Source of the DNA: Larix kaempferi
Lineage: Eukaryota > Streptophyta > Pinopsida > Pinales > Pinaceae
Assembly: GCA_027924585.1 (NCBI GenBank)
Contig: BSBM01000486.1
Span: 40,998,001-41,062,000, forward strand
DNA: 64,000 bases
Reading direction: 5' to 3'
Every line of letters begins with the position of its first letter. Positions within the stretch are counted from its first letter, which is position 1. The notes beneath the pieces are model-generated. The model made no database searches. It saw only the letters and a program-made list of their open reading frames with translations, and was not told the DNA's origin. This document shows positions 24,901 through 35,990 of the stretch, one piece after another. The translations under genes and the position numbers were made by a program.

Positions 24901-27900
24901 CACCATGATGTTCCCCCATGAGGGACGCGTGGTTAAGATTGACCAGCTCAACTACAATGATCCCAGTGCTCCCGCGGCACCTGAAAATGTTCTCCCCATG
25001 GTTGAACAACCTGTTTCTCGTGCCACCACCTCGTTTGTTTCCTCTACGGGGCCTGGAGTCTACTCAGACGCGCCGATGACCTCCACCTTTCAATCCATTC
25101 CTCCCCCGTCATCTACGCCCGAAGTGTCTGACTTATGTACCTTGTCCCACGACAACCAACCACCTAACAATCAACCACCCTTGTTTCCTAAACCACCATT
25201 GGTACCTAGCCACATTGGTGTTACACCCATCCATACGATCCCCTTCCTAGTCCCTCCATCGGGAGTAGTAAGCGCCCCGGTCATGGCTACCCTTAGTCTC
25301 CCTGGGTTAACTTTGGGATTACCCGTATGGTATCTTTCGCCTCTCGTTCGCCCGCCGACACCAGACGTCGTCCTCCAGCCGGTGCAACCCATGGCTACTA
25401 CCACTCAGCCACCTCCCAGTGTCTCTACCCCTTCATCCTCCACGACTCCTCCTCCTACTCCCAAACCCACTGGGGGCAGAGGTCCCCAACCTTACACTAC
25501 TGTACCACCTCCCAAGACAGTCAAAACCCCCCCAGTATTTCGTGCTCCCCCCAAATGCTCGTTGTGCGACGAGTTAGGCCATGCGACACATCAGTGTCCA
25601 CAGTTACCAGCCTTACAAAAACACATGCAGATGCTCGACGATGACCCCAACATCCCGGTTGTCGAACTAAACCCCACCCCTAAGCCCAAAGACAAATCCC
25701 TGCGTACCAACCACCCCTGTGCCATATGCGGTGTTTACGGGCATTATTCCCATCATTGTCCCGATCTCCCGGATTACAGAGCCGCTCTCTATGAGATGAA
25801 CAATCTGGATCTTGAGACGGCACCACCCACCATTGAGGAGATCTATCCTCCGGTCTCTTCCCCTTCAGGAGAGGTTAATACCATTTACATGATCTCTTCA
25901 ACCACTACCCCCTCGTCAACCGATTTGACGACGCAAACTTTCCGTACTGATGAGGAGATTCTTGAGGCCCTTACCGCCCCGGATTATCCCTGGGATGATA
26001 TGCACCACCGTTCCTATTTTATCCCAGAAGAATCCTCCTCTAGCACAGCTACCCAATTCACAATTGAGTCCAAAGACTTCCTTCCCACCAAGGTCGACTG
26101 GTTCAAGGACCCTATTCCTGCTCCTGACGCCTTCGAGGAAGGTAACATGGCTAATATCTCACCCGTTATCCACATAGATATCTCTGACCCCCCTGGCGTC
26201 AATGAATGCATTCCCGTAGGAGCCTCCTGCAGTGAACAAGAGATTGAGGAGTACCGAAAACTCTTCCGAGAATTTCGTGATGTCTTTACCTGGTCCTATA
26301 CCTAGATGCCTGGTCTTGACCCCGCCATTATAGAGCACCACATCGACACATGGCCTGATGTACCCCCCGTTCGTAAAAAACAGCGCCCCATTCATCCTTC
26401 CAAGCTCCCAGCTGTTAAAGCCGAGATTGAGAAACTGCGCAAGGCAGGGTTCATTTATCCTATTGCCTATACCACTTGGGTTTCAAACCCCGTTCTTGTT
26501 AACAAAAAACAAGGCACCATCCGAGTATGCACTGACTTCCGTGACTTAAACCGCGCTTGTCCCAAGGACAATTTCCCCACGCCATTTATTGACCAGCTCA
26601 TCGATGCGTGTGCGGGGCATGAAGTCCTCTCCTTCATGGATGGTTTTTCCGAATACAACCAGATTCAGATCCGTAAGGAAGACCAGTACAAAACTGCCTT
26701 TACTACCCCATGGGGCACCTTTGCCTATCGCGTCATGCCTTTCGGCCTCAAAAATGCTGGTGCCACTTTCCAGCGGGCCATGACCTATTGCTTTCACGAC
26801 TTGGTCCATATCCTGTTAGTCTACCTTGATGACCTTACAGGTCGTTCCCGGAAACGATCTAACCACCTTAACGACCTTCGACAAGTATTTCTGCGTTGTC
26901 ACAAATATCAAATCCGCTTGAACCCACACAAGTGTGTCTTTTGCGTTCCGGCAGGCCGATTGTTGGGTTTCATTGTTTCCCACAAAGGAATTACAGTTGA
27001 CCCTCTAAAAGTTCAAGCCATATTAGACCTTCCCTCTCCTCGCACGCTCCGGCAGCTCCAAATTTTGCAGGGGCGATCCAATTTCCTTCGACGTTTTATT
27101 CCTGATTACGCCACTACCGTTCACGGTTTCTTGCGCCTGCTCCGTACCCACATACCCTTCGTCTGGGATGAGCAAGCAGAAGTTGCATTCGAAGCCCTCA
27201 AGAAGGCTCTCACACAAGCTCCTCTGATTTCCCCTCCGGATTTCACACAAGACTTCATCCTTTACGTTTCGGCATCCGAGCATGCCGTATCTGGAGTCTT
27301 GGTTCAAGAAGACGCTTCTCACCAAGAGCACGTCATTTACTACGTCAGCCAGACCTTGTCTGGTCCACCCCTACGTTACCCATATGAGGAGAGAATTGCC
27401 CTAGCAGTGGTCTTTTCCGTCCAAAAATTGCGACACTATATCTTAATGAGTCATACCACAGTCGTCGCTGACTCTAACCCCATGGTATATCTTCTAAACC
27501 GGCGGCTCCTGCAAGGTCGTGTTGCTAAATGGGTCATTATCCTCCAGGAATATGACCTTACCTTCAAAACACCTAAGAGCACTAAAGCCCTCGCGCTTGC
27601 CCAGCTCATTACTGATCTCCCTTCCCTTCTCCCGGCCAAACCAATCTCCGATGAGTTACCCGACAATCACCTGTTCACTATCTCGTCCGATGACCCATGG
27701 TACGGTGATATCTTGTTATACCTGCGCACGCAGAAGTTCAGACCCAAAGTTACCCGTAATGGACGCCGTCGCATCCGTCACCAGGCCTCTCGGTATCTCC
27801 TCTTAGGCGATGTCCTTTACCGGCGCGGGGTTGACACAATTCTTCGTCGTTGCCTTACACATGAGGAAGCTGAACAAGTCCTTAATGACTGTCATAGCGG

Positions 27901-28942
27901 TGCCTGCGGCGGCCATTTCTCAGGGATGGCCACTGCCCAAAAGGTCGTCCGCGCTGGATACTTCTGGCCCACACTTTTCACCGACTGCATCACTGCGGTC
28001 AAACACTGCCATAATTGCCAACTTTTTGCCCCCAAGGCCCGGACACCTCCTGCTCCGTTACACCCAGTCGTCACCGTTGGTCCCTTTTGTAAGTGGGCCA
28101 TAAACTTCATGGAATGTAGACCCCAGTCTGCCAACGGCCACAAATATATTATTGTCGCTGTTGATTACTTCACCAAATGGGCGAAAGCCATGCCTACCTT
28201 CAATTGTACCGCCGACACTGCTGCCCGCTTCTTTTTCAACCATGTCATCGCTCGATTCGGGGTTCCTATGCAGTTAGTCTCTGACCACGGTTCCCACTTC
28301 GAAGATGCCATCTGGCGTGAGTTATCCACCCTCCTCAAATTTGAACACCAATTTTCATCTGCTTACTACCCCCAAGGGAACGGTCAAGTAGATGCCATTA
28401 ATAAAATTCTCAAAACCATCCTCTAACGAACGGTTGACAAGCATAAGTCCAATTGGCACCACATGCTGTTCCCTGCCTTATGGGCTTACCGTACTTCCAC
28501 CAAGACCGCCACTGGTTTTACACCATTTCATCTAGTTCACGGTGTAGAGTCTGTCCTCCCCATCGAATGTCAGATTCCTGCCTTACAGATCGCCGTTGAG
28601 CTTCTCCCCGACACTTCCCCCCTCGAGCAGCGTTTGCTGACACTCGAACAAGTTGATGAAGACCGTCGGGCCACTCTTTAGAACATCGAAGCTGCCAAGA
28701 ACCGCTCCAAAGCCGGTTACGACAAACATGTTCACCCTCGAACTTTCCATGAAGGGGACCTCGTCCTTTCCTATGACCAAGCCCACGACAAAACTGGCAA
28801 AGGGAAGTTTGAATCCATGTGGCAAGGCCCTTACATCGTGCAGACCTGCCTAGGCAAGGGGGCATACATCTTAGCTGACTCCGAAGGCCATCCTTTGCGC
28901 AACCCGCGTAACGGGTTGTACCTCAAACGCTTTTATCCTTAA
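21959..28942 (+). pseudogene. Gypsy gag-pol polyprotein in one frame with four internal stops
   Basis: The frame opens after a TGA at 21956 and ends at TAA 28940-28942; stops at 24812 (TAG), 26303 (TAG), 28424 (TAA) and 28679 (TAG) interrupt it without any frameshift. No in-frame ATG precedes 22256, although coding appears to start earlier, so the initiator may be lost. Order: N-terminal 12-residue repeats (LDTTRHRFRSSS type); capsid 22594-23190; Pro/Gln-rich region; CCHC knuckle 23897-23938; protease IDEGAST (D at 24635); Pro-rich linker with two further CCHC knuckles (25556-25597, 25718-25759); RT with YLDD at 26822-26833; RNase H about 27250-27620; integrase about 27870-28900. Integrase active-site residues are altered: Asn at 28103 and Asp at 28391. 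Confidence 0.93.
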
Positions 28943-29104
28943 ATAACTCGCGGCCCCATTGGTCCGCATTGTACAGTTTGCTTCCTTTTTTGTTTTACAC
29001 ATATTTTCCACCATTGGAATCAGCACGCCGAGACCGTCATGATGGTCATCTTGTTGCATTATTTTTACACCGTCATTTTTTGCCCATTTTTCAGACGCCA
29101 CTAG

Positions 29105-29440
29105 TCGCCTCGGTTTACATGCCACATCGGCCGTTCTCCGTTTTTCACATATTTTATATCATCGGATTCATTTTTCCGAGCTGGTGATGATGCTTGAGAT
29201 CATTTCTCGCTCTCACCCCCAGATTTTTCGGGTATTTTTCCAAAACACCCTCGTCGCCTCGGTGTGCGTGCCACATCGGTCGTTACCCATTTTTGACACC
29301 CTTTATATCGTCGGATTCATTTTTCCGAGCTCGTGATGATGCTTGAGACCATTTCTCGCTCTCACTTGGTACAATTTTAACATTGTGTCCCAAACACCTT
29401 GCTGCCTCGGTTTGCGAGCCACATCGGCCGCTATCGGATT
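29105..29440 (+). repeat. Tandem repeat, about 147-bp unit
   Basis: CGCCTCGGTxTxCxxGCCACATCGGxCGxT recurs near 29106, 29255 and 29402, with TCATTTTTCCGAGCT(G/C)GTGATGATGCTTGAGA in between. Confidence 0.75.
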
Positions 29441-29927
29441 GTTCCACATTTTTTACATGAGCCATTCACTCTTGTCATACTGCAAATGTTTCGTTATTTT
29501 GCCACCATTTCATCTACCCCGCAAGGAGGCCCGCCAGTGTTCCCCCCACCCTTGTTCTTGGTCATCATACATGCTCCTTGATTGAACACTTCCTCCTTGC
29601 CTGGCCATTTCTTTTGTTCGGTATAATTTTATCCCTTTTTCGGGCCGGACAAGTCCTTTACGAAAAAGGTACTTAGGGAGTTTCTGTTAAGCTCTTTTCT
29701 GACTCCTAAAACAATGAAAAGATCGCCGAGCAATCTTGCTTCCTTTCATGCTCGTTAAAGTACCTGAAAGGGCGTCTATCTGGTATAAGTTTAACCCTTT
29801 TCCGGACCTGGTAGACTAATTACGAAAAAGGAATACTCTAGTCACACCGGCTAGAAGAGTTCTTCATTGTATCCTTTTATGCTTCTTTGGGCCTTGGAGA
29901 CTAAATATACGAAAAAGCAACCCTCTG

Positions 29928-30125
29928 GAGTCTTCTTATTTGCTTTCAGACTCTCTAAAATTGAAAGCAACCACGAGCACAAACTGTCCTGGGCTCGTAA
30001 AATCCACACGACAGTACCATTCCATTACTTCAGAGTCTTCTTATCGCTTTCAGACTCCTTAAAATTGAAAGCAACCACGAGCATGAACTGTCCTAGGCTC
30101 GTAAAATCCACACGACAGTACCATT
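29928..30125 (+). repeat. Tandem duplication, about 104-bp unit
   Basis: GAGTCTTCTTAT...AAAATTGAAAGCAACCACGAGCA...CACGACAGTACCATT occurs at 29928 and again at 30033. Confidence 0.8.
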
Positions 30126-31093
30126 TTACACACACTTCTTCTAGTTCATTAACCCATGAAGAAGTCTCCTCCCGTGCCTCCTGGCACTATGATCGATCAT
30201 CTCGGCAGCACCCCCAATCAGGTCGCCTTTGTTCAGAGTATTCTGCAGTCTCCTGCCATTTTACCCCAGCTTGACTCTCCCTCAGACCAGTCACCCTTCC
30301 CAGATCCCATACAGCTATGATCACTTTCCCCTCAGTCAGTTTTATATGCTGCCCGATCACTCCCATTATCATACTCTAAACAAAGGAAGTTTGAGTCCAC
30401 CTACCCTACTTGCCCAGTTTTTCCCTCCCAGTTTTTCAGTCCTACCATCAGTACTATCACATTTCGGTTCTTCACCTCGCGCTCCTGTCAAGGAAACATC
30501 ATTGCCTTGATAGTTGCAGGTCTCCCTCTGTCGACGACAGCCCCTCTATTCCAGAGGATAGGCCCAGAGGTCCCTACGCCTTGGACTTATCACCATCTGT
30601 GGTAAGTGCCTACGGACCATTCTGAGAGGAGTCATCATTGCCTCTCCGAGTGGTTGTTTCTCACATGCTCGACTTCAGCACCTTGATCGCATCGTCGAGA
30701 ATCGCGTAGGGTTACATTCCTACCATTTTTAGTCGAAGACCCCGGATTTCCCCCGACTCTAGCACATTGGTGAGTCCCTTCGGAACGACCAGTTATATGT
30801 TCCTGTGGATGTCCGGGCTGCGTTGGCATTTGTATTCGGAAGCCATCTAGTTACATGCTTCCTTGAGTACCCAGTTTCAGTCCCAGATCAGTTCCAGTTC
30901 AGTGTACCATTGTGAGTGTACCCCTTGTCACTCTGATCTAGCAGCTCATTAGCCCCTTTGGTACCACACTTAGTAGCACTGTTGATTGTTCCAGTGCACC
31001 TGTTCTTCAATTCACACATGATCAGCCCAGCAGTATGTCCCAGATTTGTGTCCCCTCTGGACTCTTATGATGTACACAGTGGCTATGTATCTT

Positions 31094-31330
31094 ACAGGTC
31101 CCCCTTTTCGGGCCTCACAGTTATGTTTATGTATCTTGATACGAGCATGGGTATGCCCGCCTCGTCCATATATTGAGATTATTCCTCATTCAGTTTTTGA
31201 GGTCATGTATATGTCAGGTCCCCATTTTTTGGACCCCATTGTTATTGTTATATTAATCCTGATACGAGCATGGGAATGCCCGCCTCGTCCATATGATCAG
31301 ATGATTCCTCATCCATTATTGAGGTTATGT
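31094..31330 (+). repeat. Tandem duplication, 123-bp unit
   Basis: GATACGAGCATGGGxATGCC followed by CGCCTCGTCCATAT occurs at 31138 and 31261, each preceded by a CAGGTCCCC block. Confidence 0.8.
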
Positions 31331-31468
31331 ACTTTTAGTTCTTGCAGTTGTTCGGGATCGTTGTTCCGGGCTTCGGTTTGTTTCTTCTCTTCTCTCCACA
31401 CCCAGGAAAAACCATTCATGACTTATGATGTCCATCGGCCATACGATGAGCTCCTGCCCTCGCACATC

Positions 31469-31479
31469 AGGGGGCAATC
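31469..31479 (+). other. Polypurine tract of the Gypsy element
   Basis: CAGGGGGCAATC lies directly before the 3' LTR start at 31480. It is short but in the right place. Confidence 0.6.
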
Positions 31480-32205
31480 TGTTAACACCCAAAAAGTGTT
31501 CACTACCTCATCTACCACATTATATGGCTCATTTGTCCATTTTCCTACCATATTTCCCTTAAAATCCCAAGAAATCCCACTAAAAAGCCTCCAAAAGGCC
31601 TAAAATACCTCCAAAAGGCCACAAAACCCTCAAAATAGCCTAAAAAAGGCTAAAAAACCCATTTTCCCTCCAAAAATAGCAAAAACCCCCTAAAAAGGGA
31701 ATAAAAAATATAAAATAATGAGGAAAAGGAGGAAAAAACCCTATACAGCTGCCCTAAACCATGTGTTTCCTAAAACCATGGGTCAGCACTCCACCACCAA
31801 AAAACTATAAATAGGTGATGGAGATCCCTTATTCCACATCCACAATCAAGTATACCCTTACTCTGCCAAAATCTCTCTCGAAACCCTAGTTCACCATTGA
31901 ACTACTTTCACCTTGAGAGCCACTTTTGGCCCATTCCCCACCATTGGAGAAAGAGAAGGAGCACATTGGAGCTTGGAGCAACCCTCTTGGACATTGCAAG
32001 GAGCTTCATCAACCTTCACATTGAAGGTAATATTAATACAAAATCCTTGTTTACAAATTGTTGTTTATTTTTCATGCACATGTTTTAGAGTAGTTTTTAT
32101 TTCTGTTTTAGCTTAATTATTTACATTTACTGAACTGCTACTAAGGAGTCCATTCTCCGTAGTAGGTGCTCATTTGCACAAGCTAGGGGTAAAACCCTAG
32201 CTACA
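31480..32205 (+). repeat. 3' LTR of the 12.5-kb Gypsy element
   Basis: 726 bp, paired with 19719-20444. TATA box at 31806-31813. Followed directly by the target-site copy CCAGT. Confidence 0.96.
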
Positions 32206-34100
32206 CCAGTATGGAGAAATATATCCAGATGTGCATCCAGTTTGAAAAAGTATATTTCAGAGATACATCATGCATCTCTAGTTTGAATAAGTACATAAGG
32301 AATGCATCCTACTACAGGTGGTACATGCGTCGACATCAAGTCCACTAATTCACACCCCTTCACGGAAAAATCCAATGAGTTAGTTGGACAAGGGTTCGAT
32401 TGCACAAGCAAGCCAAATAGTTGATTGGACAAGATTCAGGAAGTGTACAAGCAAATTATGGTTGAACAGTTATGCAATTCATGAAAGCACACAAGTCTCA
32501 CCAATCAAAAGAAGCTTTCATTTAAGGAAGCGTGCACAAGTACCAAACAGGGTGTAGCGGTTGAAGGTTGTATATACGCAAATTCCACAACCAATGATAC
32601 ATCACATGTGCAAGACCCATAAGTGATGGTAGCAAAACGGTAAAAGACCCACTAATTCGAGGAACAAATATGCGCAAGTCCCACAAGAGATGACACATCA
32701 GCAACGCAAATGATCACAAGTGGCGGAAGTGTAAAGCAAGAAGAATCGTGAAGCAATGAATGAAGGAACGTCACAACCAACTTGTGGACATACAATCCAT
32801 GCAGGACATGTATAAATAAGAAGCAAGTTGGATATTTGAAGTAAGTTTCATAGCAATTATGAAGAACTTGTGAATGGAAGATACATATTTGTATTCAGGG
32901 CATCAAGGGCTTGGGGAACCAGAACAACATGATCTAGCGAAGAGCCGAGTGCGCACAAGTAGAAGAATGGTATAGTTGATGGTGCACGAAATGATGTTGT
33001 GAATCTGCGAAAATTGTGAAAAGACATAAAGGCATAATGTAAAGGATGCGCAAAAGCGTGAGGTTCAAATGACAGTATCGCAGATAGCATGCAGATAGTC
33101 ACAGATGTTCTAAGACAGAAGTGCAGAGACATAGATGAAGTATATTAGAAGATGCATGAAGTGAATATTTTTAACTGATGCATAAGGATTGAGTTGAAGT
33201 GTGCGAAGTAAAGAAGTCCATCAGATGCACAAAGACATAGGAGAAGCATAATCAAGGATGCGCGTAATGATGAGGATGATCTGAGACAAGTGCGTTAAAC
33301 TAAAAGGATGAATTATATGATGCACAACAAGTCACAGATTGTATGAAAGACTGTGGCACTTAAACCAAATAGACACATCTCAGAAAGTACACAGTTCCAT
33401 CCGATACTGATGTGCAACATCGAAAAAACAAGTTATCAGTTGATGTGTAGTATCAATTGAGAGTGCAATTGCACAATAGAAGAATGACATAGTAATTCTT
33501 GACGTAGACTGTCAAATAAATTGAAGCAACACACAACACATGAAGTGCGACATCAGCTATTATAGTGAAGTCTTGAGTGGAATGAGAATTCATGTGATGT
33601 ATGCAGCAAAGTGACATCAATACTATTTCATACAAAAGTTGCACACATTAGAACCAACATCCGAAGATCTGGAGTGTGCATGTATCAGAAGTACAACAAG
33701 GAAATATCTTATTTTTTATATCTAGGAAGCAGGATGGGGCAAGGAGTAGGGGGTCATAGCCTCCTTCCAGTTGGTGCTAGAGAACACAGGGAGTTGGTGA
33801 TTCCTTAAGGTCGATGCCTGTAAAACCAGGGGGTCGGTTCCTCCTTACAGCTGGTGTTGGTAAACACAAGAAATCAATGCTTCCTCGAATGTAATTTCAT
33901 TATAAAAGAGCATTCTATGGTTTTCTCCCGTTTGGGTTTCTACGTAAAAATTTTGTGTGTTCAGTGTTATTTGATTTTCTCATATATGGATGAATGCTTT
34001 ACTTGTGATGGATGCATAATTGATGATCAAGATTAAGTGTAGAATAATCTATTAAAGAAGTTAAAATTTTCATAACTGCACTAATATTGATTCACCCCCC
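32206..34100 (+). repeat. Right part of the older LTR-like sequence
   Basis: Non-coding. Near 33920-33960 it carries GGTTTTCTCCCG, TTTGGGTTTC and ACGTAAA, a combination common in the R-U5 part of plant Copia LTRs, and near 34090 a TTGATTCACCCCCCCC stretch. Joined to 19562-19718 it would make a TGTTG-starting LTR of about 2 kb. The end was not fixed. Confidence 0.4.
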
Positions 34101-34132
34101 CCTCAGTATTAAATAGATTCCAATACCAAATA

Positions 34133-34400
34133 CACTAGTACAAAATGAGAGATAAGTGATTAGGCGACTAAAAAATTTAGTCACCATAGTTTTTTCAATG
34201 GATAAATGACCAACATTGAGCAATTTTAGGTGGGCCAACTAAAAACGACTAAGATAAATGACTAGTTTAGTCACATGATAAAATATACGACTAAATAACA
34301 CGTGACTAAAATAAAAATGACTAACGTAAACGACTAATTAGTCACAGGAATATAAATATGACTAGATAACAATGAATAAGAATATAAATTAGTCGTTTAT
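34133..34400 (+). mobile_element. CACTA (En/Spm-type) transposon terminus with subterminal repeats
   Basis: CACTAGTACAAAATGAGAG at 34133 resembles the CACTA-family terminal inverted repeat. It is followed by many copies, in both orientations, of (C)GACTAAA / TTTAGTC within about 260 bp, the usual subterminal array for transposase binding. No opposite end (TTTTGTACTAGTG-like) or transposase was found in the window, so this is a fragment or a large element disrupted by other insertions. Confidence 0.6.
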
Positions 34401-34415
34401 GTTAATCATTTTTAG

Positions 34416-34800
34416 TTGTGTCACCCCGAAAATGGAAAATTACAATTTTGACAATGAATTTGTACAATTTACTAAATTTTAACACTGTAGGTGGATTCAG
34501 AGACACCATTTTAAAAAGCATCTCCAAATCCATCTATAGTGTTAAAATTTATTAAATCGTAATATTGTAGATGGATTTAGAGACCTGAGAGTACTTGAGC
34601 GACGTTAATTGTGTCACTCAACAATGGAAAATTTCAATTTTAACAATGAATTGTTACAATTTACTAAATTTTAGTAGTGCAAATGGATTTAAAGACCTCT
34701 TAATGGGTCTTTGAATCCATATGTAGTGTTAAAATTTAGTAAATTGTAAGACTGTAGATGGATTCATGAGAGACCCCTATGTATGAGAAAAATGTTCGAG
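34416..34800 (+). repeat. Two tandem 193-bp units, each a long imperfect hairpin
   Basis: Units start GTGTCACxCxxxAATGGAAAAT at about 34416 and 34610. In unit 1, 34467-34503 is complementary to 34522-34557; in unit 2, 34659-34697 is complementary to about 34705-34745 (e.g. TTTACTAAATTTTA against TAAAATTTAGTAAA). Stems are near 36 bp with short loops. Confidence 0.7.
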
Positions 34801-35365
34801 TCAATTAATGAGAGAACACTTAGAAGAACTGGATTTCAAACTTATCCATTGAATTCTAGACATTGCAGGGTTCTCACGCAGAAGGGGTATGGAGTATCTC
34901 AAGTAGATAGGCCTACAAACCTACACTGACCTATCAAACATTTTCCTCTTATGCCTTAATAATAGAACAAGGCAATAAGAAAACAATAACTAATTATGAC
35001 AAGCAACATGCCATCCTTAACAAGCGACATGGCATTGTTAACTAACGCAATATACAACACCTATTATAATATTAAAAAAATATATATTAATTATATAATA
35101 AAAAACATAGAAATCCGACAATATATAATATATTAATATATCATATATGGAAGTATTATTATACAATTAGATAAGCACACACACACATATATAAACAATT
35201 ATAATGTAAAGAAAACAAAACATATAAACACACATATATATATAAAAACCCGTTATATAAACACATATATGTAAAACCAATTATAATGTAATAAACAAAA
35301 CATGTTAACAAAACAATATCTAATTCATACACCGTCCGCTTAAAAAACAAAATACCATTATTGAC
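34801..35365. other. AT-rich spacer with TA and CA/TA microsatellites
   Basis: No gene seen. Short tandem runs such as ACACACACACATATATA occur near 35173-35300. Confidence 0.5.
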
Positions 35366-35990
35366 ATGGCTGTAGCAAGATGGACTCAATTGTGAAATCA
35401 ATGAGCATTTGATGAAGGGCGATTAAGGGAAGCAGTGGGTATTTTGAATAAATTGGGTTTCACTGCAAACTTCAATACATATGCTATTTTCTTGTGCGGC
35501 TACACCAAAATAAAAGCATTGGAAGAGGGGAAACTAATTCATAGATAACACGATATACAACAAGGGCATGGAAGAGAATTCTTTTAACTCTTTTGTCGAA
35601 TTCTAGGGTTTGGCGTGGTCCCTGAACACAACACTCTGGATAGTGTCCACAGTTCCTGAAGCATCCAGCTAGAAATGTTGGAGTAGGGATGACAATTCCA
35701 TATTATTTTGATCAAAACTAAATTTGATTCAGAGGTCATTGTGGCCGAGAGTTCCCTTACTGACATGTATAATGCAAAATGTGGAAGTGTAGAAGATGCC
35801 TTCAATGTGTTTGATAAAATGTTTGTAAGAGATGTCGTTTTGTTGGATGGGATGATTGAGATATATGCTTAGAAAGGGCATATTGAGGCCCTAAAACTCT
35901 TTATACAACTACAATGGAAAGGTACAACATAGGAAGTAATTTTATCTCCATATCCCACTGCATAGCATGTTTTCATTGTTTCAGTTGAAG
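35366..35990 (+). pseudogene. Pentatricopeptide repeat (PPR) gene fragment
   Basis: Read from the ATG at 35366, interrupted translation gives GRLREAVGILNKLGF, TYAIFLCGYTKIKALEEGKL, then KTKFDSEVIVAESSLTDMY, KCGSVEDAFNVFDKM and GHIEALKLFIQLQWKG. These match successive PLS-type PPR motifs of plant organelle RNA-editing/processing proteins, normally of 400 or more residues. Several stops and at least one insertion between motifs break it, and only about three motifs remain. Plant PPR genes are usually intronless, so this may be a decayed gene copy or a fragment carried by repeats. It would have acted in mitochondria or plastids; nothing is expressed from it with confidence. Confidence 0.8.

Larger units (their letters stand above)
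28943..31479 (+). other. 3' non-coding region of the Gypsy element
   Basis: 2.5 kb between pol and the 3' LTR without a supported gene. It holds three separate tandem duplications (listed separately). Frames here of up to 135 codons show no domain. Confidence 0.6.
19719..32205 (+). mobile_element. Complete Gypsy (Tat-like) LTR retrotransposon, 12.5 kb, TSD CCAGT
   Basis: Both LTRs are 726 bp, begin TGTTAACACCC and end CCCTAGCTACA. CCAGT flanks the element at 19714-19718 and 32206-32210. By eye the LTRs differ at 7 positions (about 1%), so it is the youngest complete element here. Order: 5' LTR, tRNA-Arg-like PBS, 1.5-kb leader with a 32-bp tandem repeat, gag-protease-RT-RNase H-integrase in one frame (with four stops), a 2.5-kb 3' non-coding region with three tandem repeats, PPT, 3' LTR. 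RNase H sequence (YYVSQTLSGPPLRYP, LQGRVAKW) fits the Tat lineage, but no second archaeal-type RNase H domain is seen between RNase H and integrase. Confidence 0.96.

Noticed and set aside
30958-31603. 185-codon plus-strand frame overlapping the 3' LTR
   Set aside because: It crosses the 123-bp tandem repeat and the LTR boundary and has no domain.
35160-35330. Membrane protein frame on the minus strand (80 codons)
   Set aside because: The hydrophobic translation comes from CA/TA microsatellites.
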